This document shows positions 8,014 to 16,065 of a DNA stretch of 27,567 bases, piece by piece (position 1 is the first letter of the stretch; each line of letters begins with the position of its first letter). The translations under genes were made by a program, and so were the position numbers. A model generated the notes under the pieces. The model was not told the DNA's origin and made no database searches. It saw nothing but the letters and a program-made list of their open reading frames with translations. Source of the DNA: Humitalea sp038323655 (GTDB lineage Bacteria; Pseudomonadota; Alphaproteobacteria; Acetobacterales; Acetobacteraceae); the NCBI GenBank assembly GCA_038323655.1, contig JBBQHE010000024.1, positions 1 to 27,567 on the forward strand, given 5' to 3'.

Positions 8014-9183
8014 TCAGCCGCGCGGCGTGGCGGCGGGGGGTGCCGGTGCCGAAACGGGGGCGGCGTTCACCGCCTGCCCTGGCCTGACCCGCTGGATGCC
8101 CTCGGCGATCACGCGCTCGCCGCCTGTCAGCCCCTGTTCCACCACCGCATCCTGCGGCGTGGAGCGGCCAAGCCGGATGTTGCGGCGCTGGGCCTTGTTC
8201 TCGGCATCCACCACAAAGACATAGGTGCCGCCCTGGTCCTGCAGCACGGCGGTGCGCGGGATGACAATGGCCTGCACCGGGGTCGCACCTTCGACGAAGA
8301 CGGCCACGAACTGGCCATCGATCAGTTCGCGTTCGAGCCCGCCCTGGCGCGGCGGGTTGGCGACCGAGGCGCGCACCAGGATGGTGTCGGTGTTGCGGTC
8401 GATCTGATTGTCCACGAAGTCGATCCGTCCGGTCGGGCCATAGACGCGGCCATCGGCCAGGCGAATGCGGACCACGACCGCCGCGGGCCCGCCGCGGGCT
8501 TCATACCGGTCGCGCAATTCCAACGCCTGGCGCTGGCTGACCGGGAAGGCGATGCGCATGGGGTCCTGGCTGACGATGATCGCCAGCGGGTCGCTCGTTG
8601 GCCCGACGGTATTGCCCGGGGCGAAGGTGCTGCGGCCGATCTTGCCGGCGACGGGGGCGGTGATCTCGGTATAGCCGAGGTTGATCTCCGCGGTGCGGAC
8701 CGCGGCGCGGGATGCCAGCACCCCGGCCTGGGCCGCGCGCTCATTCGCGGTCGCGTCATCCAGCCGCGCCTGGGTGCCGGCGGAGGTGCGCAGCAGGGTC
8801 TGGGCGCGTTCCAGCGAATTGCGCGCATTGGTCAGCGTCGCTTCCGAGGACGCGAGATTGGCCTGGGCGCGGGCCAGCTCGGCCTCGAAGATCGGCCGTT
8901 CCATGCGGAACAGCACTTCCCCTTCCTTCACTTCCTGGCCTTCGGTGAACAGCCGCTGTTCCAGGAAGCCGGTGACGCGGGCGCGCAGGGCCACGCGGTC
9001 AACCGCCTCCACCCGCCCCACGAATTCGATGCTTTCCGTGACGGGTCGGGAGGCGGCTTCGACCACGCCCACCGCCGGCGGCCCTTGCGGGCCGAATTGT
9101 GCGAAGGCCGGCAAGGGTGCGGCCAATGTGGCAACCAAAGCCAGCATCAGGCCAAGGGCAAGGCGCTGTGTGCTGTGCGGCAT
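8014..9183 (-). CDS. RND efflux periplasmic adaptor (HlyD/AcrA family)
   Basis: The 389-residue product has a signal sequence (MPHSTQRLALGLMLALVATLAAPLPAFAQ) and the AcrA-type order of parts: a first lipoyl half (about 40-75), a coiled-coil hairpin rich in Ala, Glu and Arg (FEAELARAQANLASSEATL, then ERAAQAGVLASRAAV), a second lipoyl half (YTEITAPVAGKIGRS), a beta-barrel and a membrane-proximal C-terminal domain. The Pro/Ala-rich tail ends PAPPAATPRG. It should bridge the RND transporter encoded just downstream to an outer-membrane channel. I prefer ATG 9183 because GAGGG lies 8 bases upstream; an in-frame TTG at 9198 is the alternative. It lacks a cysteine lipobox, so it is not an obvious lipoprotein. 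No regulator gene (TetR/MarR) accompanies the pump. Confidence 0.94.
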   Translation of the reverse strand: MPHSTQRLALGLMLALVATLAAPLPAFAQFGPQGPPAVGVVEAASRPVTESIEFVGRVEAVDRVALRARVTGFLEQRLFTEGQEVKEGEVLFRMERPIFEAELARAQANLASSEATLTNARNSLERAQTLLRTSAGTQARLDDATANERAAQAGVLASRAAVRTAEINLGYTEITAPVAGKIGRSTFAPGNTVGPTSDPLAIIVSQDPMRIAFPVSQRQALELRDRYEARGGPAAVVVRIRLADGRVYGPTGRIDFVDNQIDRNTDTILVRASVANPPRQGGLERELIDGQFVAVFVEGATPVQAIVIPRTAVLQDQGGTYVFVVDAENKAQRRNIRLGRSTPQDAVVEQGLTGGERVIAEGIQRVRPGQAVNAAPVSAPAPPAATPRG

Positions 9184-9238
9184 GTTGAAAACCCTCAAAC
9201 CTCAGTCGGCGGACCATCCTCCGTCGTGTTGCGCCGCG

Positions 9239-9814
9239 TCAAGCACGGGCTTCATAGGCGGCGATCTCCGCCTCCGATGTGAGGGTGAGGCCGATCTCAT
9301 CCACCCCCCGCAACAGGCAATCCCGCGCAAAGCCTGGGATGGCAAAGGCATGGGCGGTGCCGTCCGGCCCGGTCAGGACCATCGCCTCCAGCTCCACCGT
9401 GGCGGTTGCGCCGGGCGGGGCGGCGCGCAGCGCCAGCACCGTCTCCTCCGGCAGACGGACCGGAACGAGACCGTTCTTCAACGCATTCTGGAAGAATATG
9501 TCGCCGAAGCCGCTGGCCACGACACAGCGTATCCCGCCGGCCAAAAGCGCATAGACCGCGGCCTCCCGCGACGACCCCACCCCAAAATTCTTGCCGGCGA
9601 CCAGGATGCTCGCCCGGTCATAAGGCGGGCGGTGCAACACGAAATCGTGAACCGCCGTCCCGTCGGGGGCGAACCGCAGGTCGTGGAACAGCCAACGCGG
9701 GTAGTCCGCATCGCGTGGCTTGCGGAGGAATCGGGCGGGGATGATCTGGTCGGTATCGACATTGTCGGCCGGGAAGGGCGCGATCAGCCCGGTATGGGCG
9801 CGGAAGGGGTCCAT
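9239..9814 (-). CDS. leuD: 3-isopropylmalate dehydratase small-subunit family (LeuD-like)
   Basis: The 191-residue protein is the small swivelling subunit of an isopropylmalate-dehydratase-type enzyme. It shows the NVDTDQIIPARFL opening motif and GKNFGVGSSREAA (canonical LeuD has GSSREHAPWAL), followed by GFGDIFFQNALKNGLVPVRL. Together with the large subunit it would catalyse dehydration and rehydration of a 2- or 3-hydroxy dicarboxylic acid in the cytoplasm. Its ATG at 9814-9812 overlaps the TGA of the large-subunit gene by one base (TGATG), a strong sign of coupled translation and a heterodimer. The REAAVYALLAGG variant in place of REHAPWALL, plus matching oddities in the partner, suggests a paralogue that may act on a substrate other than isopropylmalate. 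The gene symbol reflects family membership only. Confidence 0.85.
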   Translation of the reverse strand: MDPFRAHTGLIAPFPADNVDTDQIIPARFLRKPRDADYPRWLFHDLRFAPDGTAVHDFVLHRPPYDRASILVAGKNFGVGSSREAAVYALLAGGIRCVVASGFGDIFFQNALKNGLVPVRLPEETVLALRAAPPGATATVELEAMVLTGPDGTAHAFAIPGFARDCLLRGVDEIGLTLTSEAEIAAYEARA

Positions 9815-11166
9815 CACAGCACCCCCGCGGCGACCAGGCGACCGGTGACGGCCGCCGCCGCCGCGCTGGCCGGGCTGACCAGGTGGGTGCGTGCCCCGCG
9901 CCCCTGGCGGCCGACGAAATTGCGGTTGGAGGTGCTGGCGCAGCGCATGCCCGGGGCCACCGTCTCGCCATTGGTGCCGACGCACATGGAACAGCCGCTG
10001 TCGCGCCAGTCTGCCCCGGCTTCGGCAAAGATGCGGTCCAGCCCCTCGGCCTCCGCGGCGCGCTTGGTGGCACTACTGCCGGGGGAGACGCGCATGGGCA
10101 CGCTGATGCGCCGCCCCCGCAGCACTTCGGCCGCGGCCCGCAGGTCGGACAGCCGGCCGTTGGTGCAGGAGCCCAGAAACACCTGGTCCACCCGCACATC
10201 GGCCAGGGATTCGCCGCCCACGAGCCCCATGTAGTCGAGGCTCTTGGCCCAGGTCGCAGCGCGGGCGGCGTCGGGTGCCTCGGCCGCGCGCGGCACGTGG
10301 GCGCCGAGGGCGACCGCTTCCTCGGGGCTGGTGCCCCAGGTCGCCATGGGGCCGATGGTGTCGGCCTGCATGGCAACCTCGCGGTCCCAGGCGGCGTCGG
10401 GGTCGGAGTGCAGCCCGGGCCAGGTCTCCGCCGTGCCGAGGAAGGCTGCGGTGATGGCGTCGGGGGCGATGATGCCGCTGCGGGCGCCGGCCTCGATCGC
10501 CATGTTGCACAGGGTCAGGCGGCCTTCCATCGGCAGGGCGGCGATGGCGGGGCCAGCGAATTCCAGCGCATGGCCGAGCGCGCCGCCGGTGCCGATCTGC
10601 GCGATCAACGCGATGGCCAGATCCTTGGCCGAGGTGCCGGGGGCCAGGCTGCCGTCGAACCAGATGCGCATCTGCCGGGGTGCGGATTGCCAGATGCATT
10701 GCGTCGCCAGTACATGCGCGACCTCCGAGGCCCCGATGCCGAAGGCCAGCGCGCCCAGCGCGCCATGGGTGCTGGTATGGCTGTCGCCGCAGACGATGGT
10801 CATGCCCGGGCGGGTCAGCCCCATCTCCGGTGCTGCGACATGCACGATGCCCTGCTGCGGATCGGCCAGGCGAAAGGCGGTGGCGCCATAGGCCGTGCTG
10901 TTGGCCTCGAAGGTTTGCACGATGCCGCGCACCTCGGGGTCGGCGATATCGGCGACGCTGCGGCTGTCGGTCGGCGCGTAATGGTCGCCGAAGCCGAAGG
11001 TGCGGTCCGGGCGGCGCAGCGACAGCCCCCGGGCGCGCAGGATGTTGAAGGCGTGGAAACTGCCTTCGTGGAAGTAATGGCGGTCCACATACATCAGCCG
11101 CAGCCCGTCATCGCGGGCGACGACCGTGTGGCGGTCGAGGATTTTTTGGAAAAGCGTTTGTCCCAT
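9814..11166 (-). CDS. leuC: 3-isopropylmalate dehydratase large-subunit family (LeuC-like, divergent)
   Basis: This 450-residue protein belongs to the aconitase superfamily. The 4Fe-4S ligands are Cys334 (GSCTNGR), Cys392 and Cys395 (CSMCVGTN), and VCGDSHTSTHGALGALAFGIG is the usual active-site segment. The start ATG at 11166 gives the standard beginning GQTLFQKILDRHTV. The region that in classical LeuC reads RHLVHEVTSPQAF is RHYFHEGSFHAF here, and the cluster motif CSMCLGMN is CSMCVGTN. Such changes are typical of LeuC paralogues with a different hydroxyacid substrate. The neighbours (an SMP-30/gluconolactonase-like gene head-to-head, an efflux pump behind) give no leucine context; leuA and leuB are not in the window. 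A role in leucine synthesis is possible, but a catabolic dehydratase role is at least as likely. Confidence 0.85.
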   Translation of the reverse strand: MGQTLFQKILDRHTVVARDDGLRLMYVDRHYFHEGSFHAFNILRARGLSLRRPDRTFGFGDHYAPTDSRSVADIADPEVRGIVQTFEANSTAYGATAFRLADPQQGIVHVAAPEMGLTRPGMTIVCGDSHTSTHGALGALAFGIGASEVAHVLATQCIWQSAPRQMRIWFDGSLAPGTSAKDLAIALIAQIGTGGALGHALEFAGPAIAALPMEGRLTLCNMAIEAGARSGIIAPDAITAAFLGTAETWPGLHSDPDAAWDREVAMQADTIGPMATWGTSPEEAVALGAHVPRAAEAPDAARAATWAKSLDYMGLVGGESLADVRVDQVFLGSCTNGRLSDLRAAAEVLRGRRISVPMRVSPGSSATKRAAEAEGLDRIFAEAGADWRDSGCSMCVGTNGETVAPGMRCASTSNRNFVGRQGRGARTHLVSPASAAAAAVTGRLVAAGVL

Positions 11167-11239
11167 GGGGTGGTTGTCGCGCCGGGTGCGGCGGGCCGCA
11201 AGCCTTGCGCCGGGGGCGGAGCGCGGCCAGCCTGACCGC

Positions 11240-12136
11240 ATGTGGTGGAAAACCCCCCCGCGGGATGTCGCGGTCAGCCTGTTCGCCCGCCTGCCGGAAG
11301 CCCTGGCGACGCCGCGCCACAGCGCCTGGTCGGATGTGAACCGCGCCGGCCTGGCGGTCGGCTCCTTCCTGGAAGGCCCGTGCTTCGATGCCGGCGGCGC
11401 CTTCTACGTCACCGACATCCCGCATGGCCGGGTGTTCCGGCTGGAGGGTCCCAACCGCTGGCATGTGCTGGCCGATTACGACGGCTGGCCGAACGGCCTG
11501 GCCCTGGCGCCTGGCGGTGACCTGCTGGTGGCTGATTACCGCCACGGACTGCTGCGGCTGGACCCCGCCACGGGCGCCATGGCGCCGCTGCTGGAAACCG
11601 CGCTGACCGAGGGGTTTCGCGGGCTGAACGATGTGATCGTCGATGCGCGCGGGGCGGTGCTGTTCACCGACCAGGGGCAGACCGGGCCGACCGACCCCAC
11701 GGGGCGGGTGTTTCGGCTGCACGCGGATGGGCGGCTGGACCGGCTGCTGCACAATGGGCCGAGCCCGAATGGCCTGGCGCTGAACCGCGCCGGCACGCAT
11801 CTCTATGTCGCGATGACGCGGGCCTGCGAGGTCTGGCGGCTGCCGCTGCGGGCCGATGCGATGATCGCCAAGGCGAATTGTTTTGCACGGGTTCCCGCCG
11901 GCACATCCGGGCCCGATGGCATGGCGGTGGATGCGCATGACCGGCTGTTCATCTGCAACCCGGGGCATGGCATGGTCTGGGGGTATGATGCGCAGGGCGT
12001 GATGGTGCTGGCGCTGGATTGCAGCGGTTTTGGCCAGCACCCGACGAACTGCTGCTTTGCCCCGGATGGAACGACGCTGCTGATCACGGAAAGCGCTTCG
12101 GGGTCGGTGTTGGCGGCGACGATCCCGCCGCCGTAG
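11240..12136 (+). CDS. SMP-30/gluconolactonase/LRE-family lactonase
   Basis: The 298-residue protein is a six-bladed beta-propeller of the SMP-30/gluconolactonase family. The divalent-metal ligands can be placed: Glu45 in FLEGPCFD, Asn130 in RGLNDVIVD and Asp226 in GPDGMAVD, matching Glu18, Asn154 and Asp204 of human SMP-30. Repeated blade sequences (G.VFRL, G.LLVADY.HGLLRLDP, GAVLFTDQG, GRVFRLHADG) are visible. It has no signal peptide, so it should open sugar or hydroxyacid lactones in the cytoplasm. The ATG at 11240 is chosen because the propeller sequence starts soon after; upstream in-frame starts would run into the divergent leuC-like gene. No good ribosome site is seen. Only 73 bases separate the two divergent starts, so a shared control region and a common catabolic role are plausible. 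Confidence 0.88.
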   Translation: MWWKTPPRDVAVSLFARLPEALATPRHSAWSDVNRAGLAVGSFLEGPCFDAGGAFYVTDIPHGRVFRLEGPNRWHVLADYDGWPNGLALAPGGDLLVADYRHGLLRLDPATGAMAPLLETALTEGFRGLNDVIVDARGAVLFTDQGQTGPTDPTGRVFRLHADGRLDRLLHNGPSPNGLALNRAGTHLYVAMTRACEVWRLPLRADAMIAKANCFARVPAGTSGPDGMAVDAHDRLFICNPGHGMVWGYDAQGVMVLALDCSGFGQHPTNCCFAPDGTTLLITESASGSVLAATIPPP

Positions 12137-12190
12137 AGCGTGATGGCCGAGGCTGCGCATGCGCCGAAGGTCTGAATCACGCGATACAAC

Positions 12191-12242
12191 AAAAGACGAG
12201 ACCGTGATGTGCGAACGAACGTGAACGCATCACGGTCTCGTC
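12191..12242 (-). terminator. Intrinsic terminator of the peptide ABC operon
   Basis: GACGAGACCGTGATG (12195-12209) and CATCACGGTCTCGTC (12228-12242) form a perfect 15-bp stem with an 18-base loop. Read on the minus strand, the stem is followed directly by TTTT (12194-12191), which gives a classic intrinsic terminator for the operon ending at 12241. The last bases of the operon's stop codon are inside the stem. It may also stop transcription from the convergent lactonase gene, though that side has no T-run. Confidence 0.85.
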
Positions 12243-13257
12243 AGCCTTCGGCGAAGTGACAGGCGGCTTCCCGCCCGCCGGCGAATTTCCGCAAGGCCGG
12301 CATTTCCGTCCCGCAGCGCGCGACCCCCACCGGGCAGCGGCCGTGGAAGCGGCAGGCGTTGGGGTCGGGGTCGATTGGCGATTTCGGATCGCCCACCAGG
12401 CGCAGCGCATCGTCGCGCAGGCCATCGAAACGCGGCACCGCGGCGACCAGGCCGCGGGTATAGGGATGCAGCGGATTGTCGAAGACCGCGCGCGCCGGCC
12501 CGACCTCCACCACCCGGCCCAGATACATCACCACCACCCGGTCGCAGAGCAGCCGCACCACATTCAGATCATGGCTGACGAAGACGTAGGAAATGCCGAG
12601 GCTTTCCCGCAAGGACACCAGCAGTTGCAGGATGGTCACCTGCACCGAGACATCCAGCGCCGCGGTGGGTTCGTCCAGTACCAGCAGGTCCGGCCGCGGG
12701 CCGATGGCGCGTGCGATGCCGACGCGGGCGCGCTGCCCGCCCGACAATTGGTGCGGAAAGCGGTTCAGCAGTTCCAGCGGCAGGCCGCAGAGCCTGGCTG
12801 CTTCCTCGACCTTCTGGCGCAGCGCAACGCCCGTCATGCCTTTCATCTGGCGCAGCGGATCGGCGATGGCGTCGGCGGCGGTGAAGCGGGGGTTGATGCT
12901 CTCACCCGCATCCTGGAACACCGTCTGGATGCGCGCGCGGTCGGGATCGCGGGCGAAATCGCGGGCCGGTATGGCCGAAAGTTCGCGCGTGCCGAAGCGG
13001 ATGGAACCGGTGGTGGGATCGGTCAGCCGCGTCAGCAACCGCACCAGGGTCGATTTGCCGCAGCCGGATTCCCCGACCAGGCCCAGGGTCTCGCCGCGCG
13101 CCAGGGTGAGCGAGACATCATCGACCGCATGCACCATCGATGGGGTGCGTCCGCTGAAAAAGCCCTTCTTCCCCAACGGGAACCGCTTGGACAGTTCGGC
13201 CACATCCAGCAGCATCGGGCCTTGCAGCGCGGGCGGGACGGGGTCGTTGCCGATCAT
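12241..13257 (-). CDS. Dipeptide/oligopeptide ABC transporter ATP-binding protein (OppF/DppF type)
   Basis: The 338-residue ATPase has Walker A GESGCGKST, signature LSGGQRARVGIARAI, Walker B LLVLDEPTAALDVS and switch His in VFVSHDLNVV. The C-terminal extension DPNACRFHGRCPVGVARC is the oligopeptide-transporter C-terminal domain with its cluster-forming cysteines. The insert KRFPLGKKGFFSGRTPSMVHAVDDVSL before Walker A (given in part: KRFPLGKKGFF) is typical of the OppF/DppF rather than the OppD/DppD partner. It starts with ATG at 13257, overlapping the stop of the other ATPase by four bases (ATGA, 13254-13257). It is the last gene of the operon and its end is inside the terminator stem. With the other ATPase it would power import of peptides or similar solutes through the two permeases. 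Confidence 0.95.
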   Translation of the reverse strand: MIGNDPVPPALQGPMLLDVAELSKRFPLGKKGFFSGRTPSMVHAVDDVSLTLARGETLGLVGESGCGKSTLVRLLTRLTDPTTGSIRFGTRELSAIPARDFARDPDRARIQTVFQDAGESINPRFTAADAIADPLRQMKGMTGVALRQKVEEAARLCGLPLELLNRFPHQLSGGQRARVGIARAIGPRPDLLVLDEPTAALDVSVQVTILQLLVSLRESLGISYVFVSHDLNVVRLLCDRVVVMYLGRVVEVGPARAVFDNPLHPYTRGLVAAVPRFDGLRDDALRLVGDPKSPIDPDPNACRFHGRCPVGVARCGTEMPALRKFAGGREAACHFAEG

Positions 13258-14216
13258 GCCGGATTCCCGCAGGCGATGCGGTGATGCGGGGCGATGTCGC
13301 GCCAGACCAGCGGCTGGTCGCACGCCGGCAGCCGCCGGTCGCAGCGCGCGGCGAAGCGGCAGGGGGCCAGGTCCGCGCGCCGCAGATCGGGCAGCGAACC
13401 GGGGATGGAGCGCAAATCGCCCAGATCCCCCGCCGCGGTCGGCGTCGCGGCCAGCAGCCTGCGGGTATAGGGGTGGCGGGGGTTGGCCAGGAGCGTCGCC
13501 GTCGCCGCATCCTCCACGATATGCCCCGCATGCATCACCGCGATCCGGCCGGCGCGTTCGGCCGCCAGCGCCAGATCATGGGTGATCAGGATGGTTGCCA
13601 TGCCGGTTTCGGCCGCCAGCCTGCCCATGATGTCCATCACCACCGCCTGGGTGGTGACGTCGAGCCCCGTGGTGGGTTCGTCGGCGATCAGCAGCGCGGG
13701 GCGGGTCGCCACCGCGATGGCGATCATCACCCGCTGGCACATGCCGCCCGACAGTTCGAAGGGATAGGCTGCGGCACGGCGCGCCGGGTCGGGGATGCCG
13801 ACGGCGCGCAGCATCTCGACCGCGCCGGCCGCCGCGGCCCGTGCCGATAGCCCGGCATGGCGGCGCAGCACATCGCCGATTTGCTGGCCGACGCTGCGGA
13901 TCGGGTTCAGCGCGGCGCGCGGGTTCTGGAAGATCATCGCAGCCCGCTTGCCGCGTATCGCCGACAGCGTCGCGGGGGAGGCTGTGGTGAGCTCCACCCC
14001 CTCCAGCATCGCCGAGCCGCCGGTGATCCGCCCGGCGTCGTCCAGCAACCCCAGCAGCGCATAGGCGGTGACCGACTTGCCCGATCCGGATTCACCGACC
14101 AGCGCCAGGGTCTCGCCAGGCGCCACGGTGAAGGCGACGCGGTCCAGCGCCTTGACGATGCCCGAGCGCGTGCGGAATTCGACCGAAAAATCGCGCACGT
14201 CCAGCACGTTGGTCAC
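13254..14216 (-). CDS. Dipeptide/oligopeptide ABC transporter ATP-binding protein (OppD/DppD type)
   Basis: The 320-residue ATPase has Walker A GESGSGKS, signature LSGGMCQRVMIAIAV, Walker B ALLIADEPTTGLDVT and switch His in LITHDLALAAE. The C-terminal segment CRFAARCDRRLPACDQP is the peptide-transporter C-terminal motif. I place the start at GTG 14216, which overlaps the stop of the upstream permease by four bases (GTGA); the protein then begins TNVLDVRDFSVEF after the initiator, as the family does. Sequence upstream in the same frame is clearly the permease read out of phase. The signature LSGGMCQR, with Met-Cys where LSGGMRQR or LSGGQRQR is common, is a minor oddity. Confidence 0.95.
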   Translation of the reverse strand: MTNVLDVRDFSVEFRTRSGIVKALDRVAFTVAPGETLALVGESGSGKSVTAYALLGLLDDAGRITGGSAMLEGVELTTASPATLSAIRGKRAAMIFQNPRAALNPIRSVGQQIGDVLRRHAGLSARAAAAGAVEMLRAVGIPDPARRAAAYPFELSGGMCQRVMIAIAVATRPALLIADEPTTGLDVTTQAVVMDIMGRLAAETGMATILITHDLALAAERAGRIAVMHAGHIVEDAATATLLANPRHPYTRRLLAATPTAAGDLGDLRSIPGSLPDLRRADLAPCRFAARCDRRLPACDQPLVWRDIAPHHRIACGNPA

Positions 14217-15061
14217 GTGCGACGCCTGGGGTCCACGATATCCCGCACCCCGTCGCCCAGCAGGTTGAAGCAGAAGACTGCGATCATCAGCGTGGCGCCC
14301 GGGAACAGCGCGACCCACCATTCGCCCGAGACGATGAAAGACGCGCCCTCGGCCACCATGATGCCCCATTCGGGCGTCGGTGCGCGCACACCCAGGCCGA
14401 TGAAGGACAGGCCCGCGGCATTGAGGATGGCATAGCCCATGGTCAGCGACATCTGCACCACCATGATCGGCATGATGTTCGGCGCGACCTGGGTCAGCAG
14501 CACGCCCATGTCGCGGTGCCCGGCGATGCGCGCGGCATCGACGAAGCCGGCCTCGCGCCGCTGCACCGTCTCGGCACGGGCAATCCTTACATACAGGGGA
14601 AAGTTGATGATCGCCGTCGCCAACACGATGTTCGGCACGGTGTTGCCGAGTGCCGCGACGATCGCCATGGCCAGCACGAACAGCGGAAAGGCCATGATGG
14701 TATCGGTGATCCGCCCGATCACCAGATCCACCCACCCGCCGAAAAACCCCGAGACCAGGCCGGCAAACCCACCCGCAGCAAAGACCAGCGCGACCGAAGC
14801 CGCGGCGATGCCCAGGTCCAGGCGTGTGGCCACCAGCACGCGGGAGAAAATGTCGCGCCCGATCTGGTCGGTGCCGAACCAGTGCTGCGCCGAGGGCGGT
14901 TGCAGCGCCCGCATCGTATTGCTGGCCAGCGGGTCATAGGGTGCGAGCGACGGCCCAAAGATCGCCGCCAGAACGAAGAAGACAAACAGCCCGAGCGCGA
15001 AGCCGGTGACCGGGTTTTCGCTCACCACATGCCTGGCATGGGCAAAGGTCGAATCGCTCAC
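14213..15061 (-). CDS. Dipeptide/oligopeptide ABC transporter permease (OppC/DppC type)
   Basis: The 282-residue inner-membrane protein has about six membrane segments, starting with PVTGFALGLFVFFVLAAIFG. It carries the DppC hallmark PYDPLA followed by HWFGTDQIGRDIFSRVL. The EAA-type loop that contacts the ATPases is around RREAGFVDAARIAGHRDMGVLLTQV, seen here as FVDAARIAGHRD. I choose GTG at 15061, which overlaps the stop of the upstream permease by four bases (GTGA); longer reading in the same frame upstream is the other permease out of phase. It forms the translocation channel together with the OppB/DppB-type permease. Confidence 0.94.
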   Translation of the reverse strand: MSDSTFAHARHVVSENPVTGFALGLFVFFVLAAIFGPSLAPYDPLASNTMRALQPPSAQHWFGTDQIGRDIFSRVLVATRLDLGIAAASVALVFAAGGFAGLVSGFFGGWVDLVIGRITDTIMAFPLFVLAMAIVAALGNTVPNIVLATAIINFPLYVRIARAETVQRREAGFVDAARIAGHRDMGVLLTQVAPNIMPIMVVQMSLTMGYAILNAAGLSFIGLGVRAPTPEWGIMVAEGASFIVSGEWWVALFPGATLMIAVFCFNLLGDGVRDIVDPRRRT

Positions 15062-16065
15062 GCCTGCCGCGCCCGCGGATCGAGCGCCCGGTTTACCAGA
15101 TCGATCGTCAGGTTCAGCAGCACGTAGAGGATCGCCATGGTCAGCACGAAACCCTGCACCGGCGCACCGTCGGAGGCGATCAGCGCCTCGACCGCATAGG
15201 AGCCGATGCCCGGCCAGGCAAAGACCTTCTCGACCAGCACATTCGCGCCGAGCAGGAAGGAAAACACCATCCCCAGCGTCGTCACCACCGGCAGCAGCGC
15301 ATTCCGTAACGCATAGGTCAGGATCACGGTGCGCGACGACAGGCCGGAGGCGCGTGCGGTGCGGATGAACTCGGCCCCCAGCACCGCGAGCATCGAGGCA
15401 CGGGTGATGCGCGCGATCGGCGCCAGGGCGAAAAGCCCCAAGGTGACGGCGGGCAGGATCAACTGCGCGAAGGCGCCGCGCCAGGTTTCCCAATCGCCCG
15501 CGATGGCCGCATCGATCAGGTAGAAACCCGTCCAGGTCGGCGGTGCCGTGGCGAAGGCATCCAGCCGCCCGACCGGCGCCGGCGACCAGCCGAGCAGGAA
15601 GTAGAAGACATAGACCAGCAGCAGACCGGTGAAGAACACCGGCAGCGACACGCCCGCGGTCACGATGATCCGGCAGGCATGGTCCCAGAGCGAACCCTGC
15701 TTCACCGCGGCCAGGATGCCGAGCGGGATGGCGATGCCCATCGCGATCAGCAGCCCGGCCAGGGTCAGTTCGGCCGAAGCCGGCAGCCGCGCCAGCAGAT
15801 CCTTCAGCACCGGCTGGCCCGTGGTCAGCGACATGCCAAGGTCGCCGCGGACCAGCGCCTTGGTATAGTTCCAGAACTGTTCGGGCAGCGGCCTGTCCAG
15901 CCCCAGCGCCGCCTTGATCTGGGCGATGGATTCGGCACTCGCCGTCGGCCCCGCGAAATACGTCGCGGTATCGCCGGGCAGCACGCGGGTCAGGATGAAC
16001 GTCACGATCACCACGGCGACCAGGGCCGGCAAGGACCCCAGCAGCCGGAGCGCGAGCCCCCTCAT
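15058..16065 (-). CDS. Dipeptide/oligopeptide ABC transporter permease (OppB/DppB type)
   Basis: The 335-residue inner-membrane permease starts MRGLALRLLGSLPALVAVVIVTFILTRVLPGD in two adjacent pieces, the standard OppB/DppB opening with its first helix and RVLPGD motif. It continues with LGLDRPLPEQFWNY and GDLGMSLTTGQPV, both typical of the family. The EAA loop EFIRTARASGLSSRTVI lies before the last helices. Its ATG at 16065 overlaps the stop of the binding-protein gene by four bases (ATGA). It is a membrane partner of the DppC-type permease encoded next. Confidence 0.95.
   Translation of the reverse strand: MRGLALRLLGSLPALVAVVIVTFILTRVLPGDTATYFAGPTASAESIAQIKAALGLDRPLPEQFWNYTKALVRGDLGMSLTTGQPVLKDLLARLPASAELTLAGLLIAMGIAIPLGILAAVKQGSLWDHACRIIVTAGVSLPVFFTGLLLVYVFYFLLGWSPAPVGRLDAFATAPPTWTGFYLIDAAIAGDWETWRGAFAQLILPAVTLGLFALAPIARITRASMLAVLGAEFIRTARASGLSSRTVILTYALRNALLPVVTTLGMVFSFLLGANVLVEKVFAWPGIGSYAVEALIASDGAPVQGFVLTMAILYVLLNLTIDLVNRALDPRARQA

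Noticed and set aside
4816..9282. Very long open frame (1488 codons) on the plus strand opposite the RND pump genes
   Set aside because: It lies antisense to two well-recognised genes, its product is rich in His, Arg, Asp and Gln with no domain, and such mirror frames are expected in very GC-rich DNA.
9883..11235. 450-codon plus-strand frame opposite the leuC-like gene
   Set aside because: Low-complexity Gly/Ala/His product with no family features; the minus strand has intact cluster motifs.
12137..12194. Extra inverted repeats (GCGTGAT/ATCACGC and GCGCATGCGC) before the terminator
   Set aside because: Short arms with a long spacer and no T-run or promoter context; not supported beyond the main terminator.
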